Part shown: one piece after another, positions 17,595 through 25,574 of the stretch
Layout: every line of letters begins with the position of its first letter
Position numbering within the stretch: the stretch's first letter is position 1
NCBI RefSeq assembly: GCF_900091475.1
Contig: NZ_FMIB01000002.1
Location: 3,348,001 to 3,412,000 of the forward strand
DNA: 64,000 bases
Direction of reading: 5' to 3'
DNA from: Micromonospora chersina
Lineage (GTDB): Bacteria > Actinomycetota > Actinomycetes > Mycobacteriales > Micromonosporaceae
The notes under the pieces: model-generated
Databases searched by the model: none
The model's input: the letters and a program-made list of their open reading frames with translations, nothing else
Told to the model about the DNA's origin: nothing
Made by a program: the position numbers and the translations under genes

Positions 17595-19765
17595 CGCAGC
17601 GGACTCGCCGGGATGGTGACCGGCTGCCCGGCCGACAGCGTGACCGGCGCGGACACCTCGCTGCCGTAGGTGGTGGCGGTCGCGGTGCGCGCACCGCTCA
17701 CGGTGAGCGTGCCGGCCCTGGGCGAGCTGATCGTGACGGTGCCGGCGGCCTGGTCGAACACCCCGTCCACCCCGGCCGAGAGCTGCGCGAAGTGCTCGTT
17801 CCGGTCGACCGCCCGCTGGGCCAGGGCCGGCCAGTCCAGGCTGAGCACCGGCACGGCGTAGTACGCGCTGTACTTGCCGAGCAGGCTGTCCAGCCAGTCG
17901 GTGAGCAGCGTCCGGCCACTGCCGTAGTCGCGCAGGTTGGCGATGTGGAAGGTGTGGCTGTAGAGCGAGCCGCCGCTCAGGTGGCTCAGGGCCACGTCGG
18001 TCTCGGCCGAGACCACCTGGTTGTAGGTGAGGTTCGCCGGCCAGTACGGGAACTTGCCGTTCGGGCCGTAGAAGGAGTTGTAGAAGGCGGTCTCCTCGGC
18101 CGGCGTGGTGCAGTGGTACGCGATGTTCGTCGGCCAGTCCGGCACCACCGAGACGCCCGGCTCCATCGGGTGCGTGATGGCGCAGTTGAAGCAGGCCGGC
18201 TTGTGGCTCGGGAACGACATGTTGCCGTGCAGGTACTTCACGCCGAGGTCGCGGGCCGCCCGCAGCAGCTCCGGGTTGGACGCCGTCAGGCCGTAGTCCG
18301 TCGGCGGGTCGGTGTCGTTGTCCGGGTTCGGGTTGTAGACGCCGAGGCCCGAGTACTCGCCGGTCTTGAGCACGGTGCCGTCCACCGGGAGACCGAGCCG
18401 GCGGGCCACGGCGAGGTTGTCGGCGATCTCGGCCCGGCTCGTGGCGTAGTCGGTGAAGTTCATCTCGGGGTGGGTCAGCGTGTGGTTGATCCACCGGAAC
18501 TGGTTCGCCAGGCACCGGGTCGTGGCGGTGAGCCGGCTGACCCCGCCGTACGGGTAGCACCGGTTGCCCGCGTTCAGGTTCGCGTCGCCGCCGTTGTACG
18601 CCATCCCCAGGGTGAGCGTGCCGGCCAGCGGGTACTTCTGGCGCAGTGCCTGTTGCCGCAGGCTGACGTTGTACGCGTCGTGCCCGGACATCTGGTAGCC
18701 GGGGTCGGACTCGATGTGGCCGTCCGGGTAGTAGTGGTCCGCCGAGTTGAACCAGTCGTCGACGTCGACGTGCAGGTAGTGGCGCTGCTCCCCGAGGAAG
18801 AGCCCGCGGCTGGCCCACCGGAACAGCCCGTACGCCAGCAGGTCGGACTGGAGCAGGTACTGGTTGGACGTGAAGGTCAGCATCAGCCGCTCGCGGCCGT
18901 CGGCGGACGGGCTCAACACCCCGAGGGTGTCGTTACCGGCGCTCAGGACCGGGGTGGCCGAGCAGTCCGACCGCACGGCGGTGCGGTAGACGTACGACTC
19001 GACGACGGGCACCTGGGCGCTGGGCTTGAGGTAGTCGAAGATCCCGGCCCCGGCGGTGGTCAGCGTCGTCTTCAGTGGTGTGGCGCCGACCGCGCCCTCG
19101 CTCACCGCCCCGAGGCAGTAGTCCTCGGGCCAGGTGCCGTGGCTGCCGTAGAGCACCGCCTGGCGCACCCCGTAGTCGCGCTCGTACGCCCAGAGCAGGT
19201 TCCACTCGTCGGCGGTGAGGCCGCTGACGTATCCGCCGTTCTCCGCGTAGAGCAGGCTGCTGTTGGTCAGCAGGACCGCCCCGTAGCGGCCGACGCCGTC
19301 CGGGCGTACCAGGGTCTCCGCGGCGAGCGGGGCGTCGCGGGTCAGCAGCACGTCGTAGGCGGCCCCGACACGGTCCAGCGTCGACGTCCAGGTCGGCAGG
19401 CCGAAGTCGCTCTCGTCGACGGCGACGACGAGAGCCCGCAGCGCGACCTTGCCGGTCGCCGTCGCGGACACGGCGCCGTCCGGTGCCACGCTCAGCGTGG
19501 AGGCGCCGGAGCGGGCCGAGCCCCCGTCCGTCCCGGAGCGGAAGGTCTCCGTCCGGCGCAGTGGCACGGAACCCTTCCGGCGGGGCAGCGCCTCCGGCCT
19601 GTCGAGTTCCTGCCCCGCCGCCACCGCGGCCAGGCCGACGACCGACGGCGGTGCCGTGTCCGGTCGGGCCGGTGCCGCCGAGCCCGGACCGACACGCACC
19701 GTGCTCGTCACCACCAGCGCCGCGACGGCGACCGCCAGCGTGCGGACGACTACGGAACGACCCAT
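17591..19765 (-). CDS. Large secreted polysaccharide deacetylase, Agd3/CE18-like
   Basis: A 724-residue secreted protein with a signal peptide (about 1-30), an N-terminal domain (about 80-320) and a catalytic domain beginning DVDDWF at residue 334. Metal-binding residues are the Asp pair there and HTLTH near residue 427; later sections include GEYSG and SHTFHI. This layout and the DVDDWF plus HxxxH spacing recall Agd3 of Aspergillus (CBM87 plus CE18), which removes acetyl groups from GalNAc in galactosaminogalactan. The last 60 residues form a small beta-rich tail. ATG 19765 has GGAGG 7 nt upstream. An outright CE4 assignment fits less well. Confidence 0.8.
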   Translation of the reverse strand: MGRSVVVRTLAVAVAALVVTSTVRVGPGSAAPARPDTAPPSVVGLAAVAAGQELDRPEALPRRKGSVPLRRTETFRSGTDGGSARSGASTLSVAPDGAVSATATGKVALRALVVAVDESDFGLPTWTSTLDRVGAAYDVLLTRDAPLAAETLVRPDGVGRYGAVLLTNSSLLYAENGGYVSGLTADEWNLLWAYERDYGVRQAVLYGSHGTWPEDYCLGAVSEGAVGATPLKTTLTTAGAGIFDYLKPSAQVPVVESYVYRTAVRSDCSATPVLSAGNDTLGVLSPSADGRERLMLTFTSNQYLLQSDLLAYGLFRWASRGLFLGEQRHYLHVDVDDWFNSADHYYPDGHIESDPGYQMSGHDAYNVSLRQQALRQKYPLAGTLTLGMAYNGGDANLNAGNRCYPYGGVSRLTATTRCLANQFRWINHTLTHPEMNFTDYATSRAEIADNLAVARRLGLPVDGTVLKTGEYSGLGVYNPNPDNDTDPPTDYGLTASNPELLRAARDLGVKYLHGNMSFPSHKPACFNCAITHPMEPGVSVVPDWPTNIAYHCTTPAEETAFYNSFYGPNGKFPYWPANLTYNQVVSAETDVALSHLSGGSLYSHTFHIANLRDYGSGRTLLTDWLDSLLGKYSAYYAVPVLSLDWPALAQRAVDRNEHFAQLSAGVDGVFDQAAGTVTISSPRAGTLTVSGARTATATTYGSEVSAPVTLSAGQPVTIPASPLR

Positions 19766-19835
19766 TTCCCGACCTCCAGGGGGGCAAAAAGGACAAACAA
19801 TCTAATACGGATATGAACTTCCCGGACGCATAGAT

Positions 19836-19857
19836 GAGTCCCCCTCGGGGGGCACTC
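19836..19857 (-). promoter_or_regulatory. GC hairpin in the leader of the deacetylase gene
   Basis: GAGT-CCCCC (19836-19844) pairs with GGGGG and ACTC (to 19857) around a two-base turn. It lies in the 200-bp gap between the GH135-like gene and the deacetylase gene. It could end the upstream transcript or attenuate the downstream one. Confidence 0.45.
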
Positions 19858-19887
19858 GGGGAACCTAACAGGACCAATCAGGCGTTG

Positions 19888-19921
19888 CAGGCAAAAGGTG
19901 CATCATCGGCAGTTTTGCCTG
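19888..19921 (-). promoter_or_regulatory. AT-rich inverted repeat upstream of the deacetylase operon
   Basis: CAGGCAAAA (19888-19896) and TTTTGCCTG (19913-19921) are perfect 9-bp inverted arms 16 nt apart. A CAATCAG direct repeat occurs at 19875-19881 and 19924-19930. No U-run follows on either strand, so an operator or attenuator is more likely than a terminator. Confidence 0.5.
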
Positions 19922-19965
19922 GTCAATCAGTAAGTCCCCAATGGACATTCGCCGGAGGTCCGGCG

Positions 19966-20910
19966 TCAACGGGGCGAGGCGACGTCGACCGCCCACGGGA
20001 CCGCACGACCGGCGGCGGCCAGCAACTCGGCCCGCCACCAGTCCTCGCCCGGCATCGAGATCCACGGGTGGCCGAGACCGTCCACCGTGTGACTACCGTC
20101 CGTGACGTGGACGAAGCCCACGTTGCGCCCCTTGCTCAGGGCCACGGCGCGCCGCAGGCCGGCCGGGCCGGGGGCTGCGTAGACGAGGTGCCAGAACCGC
20201 TCCGCCGGCAGTTCGCCCTCCCAGCCGGACGGTCGCCAGTCCAGATAGTCCCGGTACGGCCCCTCGAAGGTGACGAGGGTGTCCGCGAGGTCGCGGTAGC
20301 AGCGCTCGGTGGTGCGCCCCGGGTTCATGACGAGGTAGGCGCCGGGGTGCCGCTCGCGGATCCGGGCGACGACCGCCCGGTAGCTGTCGACGTACCCGTC
20401 GTCCGGGCCGCAGAGGGCGGTGGTCCGGTCCAGGAAGATCCCCTGGAGCCCGGCCGCCCCGTACACCCGGTACCAGTCGTCGATGTCGCGGTCGATCTGC
20501 GCCGTCCAGGAGTCCACGTCGGAGCGCCCCCGGCCGGGCCCGTCAGGTCGGGTCACCTGCCCCGGCCCACCGAAGGTCAGTCCGAGGTAGCCGGTGTCCA
20601 CGTAGCCGATCGGCCGGGCACCGGCGCGGTGCAGCAGCGTGAAGGCATGGCCCCAGTGCGGGTCGTACGGAAGCTCCGGCGCGCTGCGCGAGCCGTTCAC
20701 GACGACGATGCCGGCGGCGGGGCCGGCTCGTCCCAGCCGCTCGAACATGGCCCGCCCGTCCGCCGTGGCGGGTGACCAGTAGGCCGGCAGCCCCAGCCGC
20801 TGCGGGAACGCCTCCGCGCCCTCACCGCCACCGATGAGCGCCAGGGGCATCAGGAACACCGCCAGCAGGCCGACCCTCGCGGCACGTCGCACGCCACCAT
20901 CCGAGAACAT
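19966..20910 (-). CDS. Spherulin-4-like glycoside hydrolase, GH135 type (Sph3-like)
   Basis: A 314-residue protein with an N-terminal hydrophobic signal (about 8-33). The mature domain starts FPQRLGLPAYW and contains GIVVVNG, GYVDTGYLG, GIFLDRT (a likely acidic active-site residue), LVMNPG, VTFEGPY, HLVYAAP and VGFVHVTDG. This set matches the spherulation-specific family 4 barrel, whose fungal member Sph3 (GH135) hydrolyses GalNAc in galactosaminogalactan. It is the first gene of the minus-strand run, 200 bp before the deacetylase gene, so it could be a separate transcript. The ATG has only a weak ribosome site. Confidence 0.82.
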   Translation of the reverse strand: MFSDGGVRRAARVGLLAVFLMPLALIGGGEGAEAFPQRLGLPAYWSPATADGRAMFERLGRAGPAAGIVVVNGSRSAPELPYDPHWGHAFTLLHRAGARPIGYVDTGYLGLTFGGPGQVTRPDGPGRGRSDVDSWTAQIDRDIDDWYRVYGAAGLQGIFLDRTTALCGPDDGYVDSYRAVVARIRERHPGAYLVMNPGRTTERCYRDLADTLVTFEGPYRDYLDWRPSGWEGELPAERFWHLVYAAPGPAGLRRAVALSKGRNVGFVHVTDGSHTVDGLGHPWISMPGEDWWRAELLAAAGRAVPWAVDVASPR

Positions 20911-20920
20911 CGTGGAGTCC

Positions 20921-20948
20921 GTCGGCCGGGCCGACTGAAGACTCAGTC
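20921..20948 (-). promoter_or_regulatory. Tandem small inverted repeats upstream of the GH135-like gene
   Basis: GTCGGC/GCCGAC (20921-20935) and GACTGA/TCAGTC (20933-20948) overlap 10-40 bp before the ATG on the minus strand. A TTGACT lies just beyond them, but no good -10 is at the right distance. Possible operator or leader hairpins. Confidence 0.3.
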
Positions 20949-21095
20949 AAGGTAACGGACTATTCACATCAGACAGCCTGATTCCCGGAAAATGTTCAAT
21001 TGCGGCACGTAACCGCGCAGCGATCACAAGCCGGGTAAGGAACCCGGGGCCGGTGCTGTTGCACACGCTGGGAAAGCCAAGAGAGGAGTCCCACC

Positions 21096-21758
21096 GTGTT
21101 CCTTCGTCGCATGAAGGCCGAGATGATCTCCCCCGACCAGGCCCTGCCGGGCCGCCCGATCGCCATGCCGATCGCCGACCGGCACGAGGTGCTGCCGTCC
21201 TCGCTGAAGGGCCCCTTCCCCGCGGGCGCGCAGGTCGCCGTCTTCGGGATGGGCTGCTTCTGGGGCGCCGAGCGGCTCTTCTGGACCCTCCCCGGCGTCA
21301 TCACCACGTCGGCCGGCTACGCGGGCGGGTACACCACCAACCCGACGTACGAGGAGGTCTGCTCGGGGATGACCGGGCACGCCGAGGTGGTCCAGGTGGT
21401 CTACGACCCGTCGAAGATCAGCTACGAGGACCTGCTCAAGGTCTTCTGGGAGAACCACGACCCGACCCAGGGCATGCGCCAGGGCAACGACGTCGGCACG
21501 CAGTACCGGTCGGCGATCTACGCCACCACCGACGAGCAGCTGGCCACCGCGCAGGCTTCCCGCGACGCGTTCGCGCCGATCGTGGCGCGGGCCGGCAAGG
21601 GTGAGATCACCACGGAGATCGCCCGGCTCGGCGACTACTACTTCGCCGAGGACTACCACCAGCAGTACCTGGCGCCGACGAAGAACCCGAACGGCTACTG
21701 CAACCACGGCCCCAACGGGCTGAGCTGCCCGGTCGGCGTGGCCCGTACCGCCGGCTGA
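21096..21758 (+). CDS. msrA: Peptide-methionine (S)-S-oxide reductase
   Basis: Repairs oxidised methionine (S-sulfoxide) in proteins using thioredoxin-type reductants. The 220-residue protein has the catalytic Cys in GCFWG near residue 54, GYAGG, GHAEVV and the C-terminal NPNGYCNHG with a likely resolving Cys. A 40-residue N-terminal extension precedes the core, as in many actinobacterial MsrA. GTG 21096 follows GAGAGGAG at 7 nt. The gene is divergent from the exopolysaccharide run. No msrB is nearby. Confidence 0.95.
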   Translation: MFLRRMKAEMISPDQALPGRPIAMPIADRHEVLPSSLKGPFPAGAQVAVFGMGCFWGAERLFWTLPGVITTSAGYAGGYTTNPTYEEVCSGMTGHAEVVQVVYDPSKISYEDLLKVFWENHDPTQGMRQGNDVGTQYRSAIYATTDEQLATAQASRDAFAPIVARAGKGEITTEIARLGDYYFAEDYHQQYLAPTKNPNGYCNHGPNGLSCPVGVARTAG

Positions 21759-21801
21759 ACGACCCGGTGTCCGTTTCCGGGCCTGCGGTGTTTGTCACAT
21801 C

Positions 21802-21834
21802 GCGGGCCCGGCCCGATTCGGGCACCCGGCCCGC
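21802..21834 (+). terminator. Likely terminator after msrA
   Basis: GCGGGCCCGG (21802-21811) pairs with CCGGCCCGC (21826-21834) with one bulge; the loop contains a further small CCCGA/CGGG pairing. It lies 43 bp after the msrA stop. Confidence 0.5.
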
Positions 21835-21895
21835 CCCGCCATCGGATCTTCGCCCAGGCCAGCGGCCGATGAACGAAGCCGCGCATCCTAGCAAA

Positions 21896-21906
21896 GACGT
21901 AACGTC
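21896..21906 (+). promoter_or_regulatory. Palindrome upstream of the NAGGN operon
   Basis: GACGT-A-ACGTC (21896-21906) is a perfect 11-nt inverted repeat 54 bp before the ATG of the amidotransferase gene. TAACGT inside it (21900-21905) could serve as a -10 box, which would place an operator on the promoter. No -35 is evident. Confidence 0.35.
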
Positions 21907-21960
21907 ACCGACATCAGCTCAACAGGCGAACCGCAACAACCTCTGGCAGCATTGCCCGGC

Positions 21961-23745
21961 ATGTGCGGACTGGCTGGAGAGTTCCGCCGTGACGGTTCAC
22001 GCGCCGATGTGTCGGCCGTGGAGCGGATGGCGGCCACGATGAGTGACCGAGGACCCGACGACAGTGGCGTCTGGTCCCAGGGGCCCACGGCGCTGGGACA
22101 CCGACGCCTGAAGATCATCGACCTCTCGGCCGCAAGCGGCCAGCCGCTCGTCGACCCGACCTCCGGGCTCACCGGCGTGTTCAACGGGTGCATCTACAAC
22201 TACCGCGAGCTGCGCGAGGAGTTGCAGGCCAAGGGGCACCGCTTCTTCTCCGCCGGTGACAGCGAGGTCGTGGTCAAGGCGTACGCCGAGTGGGGGCTCG
22301 ACTTCGTCGACCACCTGGTCGGCATGTTCGCGGTGGCGATCAGCGAGCGGGACACCGGCCGGCTGGTGCTGGCCCGGGACCGGCTCGGCATCAAGCCGCT
22401 CTACCTGGCCGAGAGCCCCGGCGTGGTGCGCTTCGCCTCGACCCTGCCGGCACTGCTCGCCGGCGGCGGCGTCGACACGGGCATCGACCCTGTGGCGCTC
22501 GCCCACTACCTGAGCTTCCACAGCATCGTGCCGCCGCCGCGGACCATCCTGCGCGGGGTAGCCAAGCTCCCTCCGGCCACTGTCCGGGTGTACGAGCCGG
22601 ACGGCAGCAGCCGCGACCGGGTCTACTGGGACCCGTCCTTCACCCGCGCCGCCGAACGGGCCGGCTGGTCCGAGCGGGACTGGCAGGACGCGCTGCTGGA
22701 GTCGCTGACCACCGCCGTCCGCCGCCGGATGGTGGCCGACGTGCCGGTGGGCGTGCTGCTCTCCGGCGGGCTCGACTCCAGCCTCGTGGTCGCGCTGCTG
22801 GCCGGCGAGGGACAGTCGGGGCTGGCCACCTTCTCGATCGGCTTCGACGCGGTCGGCGGCCGGGAGGGCGACGAGTTCGTCTACTCCGACCTGGTGGCGA
22901 AGACCTTCGGCACCGACCACCACCAGCTCCGGGTGCCCACGGGCGACCTGCTGCCGCCGCTGGAGGCCGCCGTCGCCGCGATGAGCGAGCCCATGGTGAG
23001 CCATGACTGCGTGGCGTTCTGGCTGCTCAGTCAGGAGGTCGCCCGGCACGTCAAGGTGGTCCAGTCCGGTCAGGGCGCGGACGAGATCCTGGGCGGCTAC
23101 CACTGGTACCCGCCGCTGGCCGGTGTCGACCGGGACCGGGCGCTGGAGACGTACGCGAAGGCGTTCTTCGACCGCGACGCGGCCGGCCTGGCCCGGGTGC
23201 TCAACCCGGCGTGGCTGGCCGACGGCGACCCGGCGCGGGAGTTCGTGGCCGCCCACCTGGGCCGGCCCGGCGCGGCGACAGCTGTAGACGCCGGCCTGCG
23301 CATCGACACCCAGGTCATGCTCACCGACGACCCGGTCAAGCGCGTGGACAACATGACCATGGCGCACGGGCTGGAGGCCCGGGTGCCGTTCCTCGACCAC
23401 GAGTTCGTCGAACTGGCCGCGAGCTGCCCGCCGGAGCTGAAGCTGGCCCAGGGCGGCAAGGGCGTGCTCAAGGAGATCGGCCGGCGGGTCCTGCCGCACG
23501 AGGTCATCGACCGGCCCAAGGGCTACTTCCCCGTCCCGGGCCTCACCCACCTGGAGGACAAGCTCCTCGACCGGGTACGCGACGCCCTCACCGCACCCGA
23601 GGCCCGCCGCCGCGACCTGTTCCGCGCCGACTACGTCGACGCGCTGCTCGCCGACCCGAACGCCGAACTGACCCCGTTGAACGGAAACAAGCTGTGGCAG
23701 CTGGGACTCCTGGAAATGTGGCTCCAGAGCCACGGAATCGACTGA
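21961..23745 (+). CDS. N-acetylglutaminylglutamine amidotransferase (asparagine-synthase family)
   Basis: Class II glutamine amidotransferase related to AsnB, predicted to amidate N-acetylglutaminylglutamine, the last step to the dipeptide osmolyte NAGGN. ATG 21961 is chosen because the next residue is the N-terminal nucleophile Cys2 (MCGLAGEF). The glutaminase domain covers about 1-210 and the synthetase domain follows, with SGGLDSS near residue 270 binding ATP pyrophosphate. The 594-residue length fits. The assignment over a plain asparagine synthase rests on the two following genes, which complete the known three-gene NAGGN set. Confidence 0.88.
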   Translation: MCGLAGEFRRDGSRADVSAVERMAATMSDRGPDDSGVWSQGPTALGHRRLKIIDLSAASGQPLVDPTSGLTGVFNGCIYNYRELREELQAKGHRFFSAGDSEVVVKAYAEWGLDFVDHLVGMFAVAISERDTGRLVLARDRLGIKPLYLAESPGVVRFASTLPALLAGGGVDTGIDPVALAHYLSFHSIVPPPRTILRGVAKLPPATVRVYEPDGSSRDRVYWDPSFTRAAERAGWSERDWQDALLESLTTAVRRRMVADVPVGVLLSGGLDSSLVVALLAGEGQSGLATFSIGFDAVGGREGDEFVYSDLVAKTFGTDHHQLRVPTGDLLPPLEAAVAAMSEPMVSHDCVAFWLLSQEVARHVKVVQSGQGADEILGGYHWYPPLAGVDRDRALETYAKAFFDRDAAGLARVLNPAWLADGDPAREFVAAHLGRPGAATAVDAGLRIDTQVMLTDDPVKRVDNMTMAHGLEARVPFLDHEFVELAASCPPELKLAQGGKGVLKEIGRRVLPHEVIDRPKGYFPVPGLTHLEDKLLDRVRDALTAPEARRRDLFRADYVDALLADPNAELTPLNGNKLWQLGLLEMWLQSHGID

Positions 23746-23747
23746 CC

Positions 23748-25574
23748 GTGACCGACACCCTCGCCACGGGCGCGGCGCGTCCCGACCGGGAACGGGTGCT
23801 GGGCCGGCGCCGGGAGCGGGTCGGCCCGGGCGGCGATCCGGTCGCGCCCGGCACCCCCGAGCCGCGCCGGCGGCCCGCCGACAACTCCGGCGTGGTGCTG
23901 GACTGCGGCTGGGGCCGGCTGGTCTTCGGGCAGACCTTCGCCGAGCAGGTCGAGGTGGCCGACGTGCTGCGCTCCGAGGCGGTCGGCGCCCGGGACATCT
24001 GCATCTACCTGCGCGACCCGCACGTGCTGGTCTCCCGCCTGCCCGACGAGCTGTTCATCGACCCGTCGCTGACCTACCGGCTGCCGCTCGGCGAGCACCG
24101 GCCGGCCGCCACCGAGACCGGCGAGATCCCGGGCCTGGCCGTCCGGCCGCTGCGCGACGCCGGCGACGCGGACGCGGTGAACCGGATCTACGCCCGCAAC
24201 GGCATGGTGACCGCGCCCGTCGAGGTGCTCGTCGACAACGCCGCCACCGACCGGTTCCTGCACCTGGTGGCGGAGGACGCCACCGGCGAGGTGGTCGGCA
24301 CGATCACCGGGGTCGACCACGTCGCGGTCTTCGACGATCCGGAGAACGGCGCGAGCCTCTGGTGCCTGACCGTGGACTTCAACACCGCGCCGCCCGGCAC
24401 CGGCCAGGCGCTGCTCACCGCGCTGGCCGACCGGCTCGACGCGCGCGGCCGGGCGTACGTGGACCTGTCGGTGCTGGCCGAGAACTCCGGCGCCATCCGG
24501 CTCTACGAGCGGCTCGGCTTCCACCGCACCGGGACGCTCTGCGTGAAGCGGAAGAACCCGATCAACGAGCGGCTGTTCCTGCCCGCCATGCCGGCGGGGT
24601 ACGACGAGCTGAACCCGTACGCGAAGATCGTCGCGGACGAGGCGATGCGGCGCGGCATCCGGGTCGAGGTGACCGACCCGCGTTGGGGCGAGCTGCGGCT
24701 GAGCAGCGGCGGCCGGACCGTGCACACCCGCGAGTCGCTGTCCGAGCTGACCTCGGCCGTGGCCATGAGCCGCTGCGACGACAAGCGGGTCACCCGGCGG
24801 ATCCTCACCGAGGCCGGGCTGTCGGTGCCGCGCGGCCGGACCGCCACCGGCGACGCCGACGACCTGGCCTTCCTGGCCGACGTGGGCCCGGTGGTGGTCA
24901 AGCCGGCCCGCGGCGAGCAGGGCAACGGCATCACGGTCGGGGTACGCACCCCGGAGGCGCTGACCGCGGCCGTCGAGCTGGCCCGCCGGTTCTGCCCGGA
25001 CGTGCTCATCGAGGAGCTGCGGGAGGGCGAGGACCTGCGGGTGGTCGTCATCGACCACGAGGTGGTGGCCGCGGCCGTCCGCCGGCCCGCCCAGATCACC
25101 GGGGACGGGGTGCACGACATCACCGAGCTGATCGAGCGGCAGAGCCGCCGCCGCGCCGCCGCCACCGGCGGGGAGTCCCGCATCCCGATCGACGACATGA
25201 CCCGCGAGGTGGTGGCCGAGGCCGGCCACCGCATGCACGACGTGCTCCCCGAGGGGCAGGTGCTGGCGGTCCGCCGGACCGCGAACCTGCACACCGGGGG
25301 CACCATCCACGACGTGACCGCCCAGCTGCACCCGGCCATCGCCGAGGCGTGCGTGACGGCCAGCCGGGCGCTGGACATCCCGGTCACCGGGCTGGACCTG
25401 CTGGTCCCCGCCGCCGACCGGCCGGAGCACGTGTTCATCGAGGCGAACGAACGGCCCGGCCTGGCCAACCACGAGCCGCAGCCGACCGCCGAGCGCTTCG
25501 TCGACCTGCTCTTCCCCGGCACCCGGGCGCCGCAGAAGCTCTGGTCGCCCGCCGGCACGGGAGGGGCGGCGTGA
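23748..25574 (+). CDS. ngg: N-acetylglutaminylglutamine synthetase (GNAT plus ATP-grasp fusion)
   Basis: Two-domain enzyme that acetylates glutamine and ligates a second glutamine using ATP, giving N-acetylglutaminylglutamine. A GNAT domain spans about residues 125-275 (LTVDFNTAPPGTGQALL, SGAIRLYERLGF) and an ATP-grasp ligase about 330-600 (VVKPARGEQGNGITV, FIEANERPGL). The 608-residue fusion is the diagnostic member of the NAGGN locus. GTG 23748 lies two bases after the amidotransferase stop, so translation is probably coupled. Its stop overlaps the peptidase start (GTGA). Confidence 0.9.
   Translation: MTDTLATGAARPDRERVLGRRRERVGPGGDPVAPGTPEPRRRPADNSGVVLDCGWGRLVFGQTFAEQVEVADVLRSEAVGARDICIYLRDPHVLVSRLPDELFIDPSLTYRLPLGEHRPAATETGEIPGLAVRPLRDAGDADAVNRIYARNGMVTAPVEVLVDNAATDRFLHLVAEDATGEVVGTITGVDHVAVFDDPENGASLWCLTVDFNTAPPGTGQALLTALADRLDARGRAYVDLSVLAENSGAIRLYERLGFHRTGTLCVKRKNPINERLFLPAMPAGYDELNPYAKIVADEAMRRGIRVEVTDPRWGELRLSSGGRTVHTRESLSELTSAVAMSRCDDKRVTRRILTEAGLSVPRGRTATGDADDLAFLADVGPVVVKPARGEQGNGITVGVRTPEALTAAVELARRFCPDVLIEELREGEDLRVVVIDHEVVAAAVRRPAQITGDGVHDITELIERQSRRRAAATGGESRIPIDDMTREVVAEAGHRMHDVLPEGQVLAVRRTANLHTGGTIHDVTAQLHPAIAEACVTASRALDIPVTGLDLLVPAADRPEHVFIEANERPGLANHEPQPTAERFVDLLFPGTRAPQKLWSPAGTGGAA

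Noticed and set aside
19888..19921. Inverted repeat as an intrinsic terminator
   Set aside because: The stem is A/T-rich at its inner end and neither side is followed by a T-run; an operator or attenuator is more likely.
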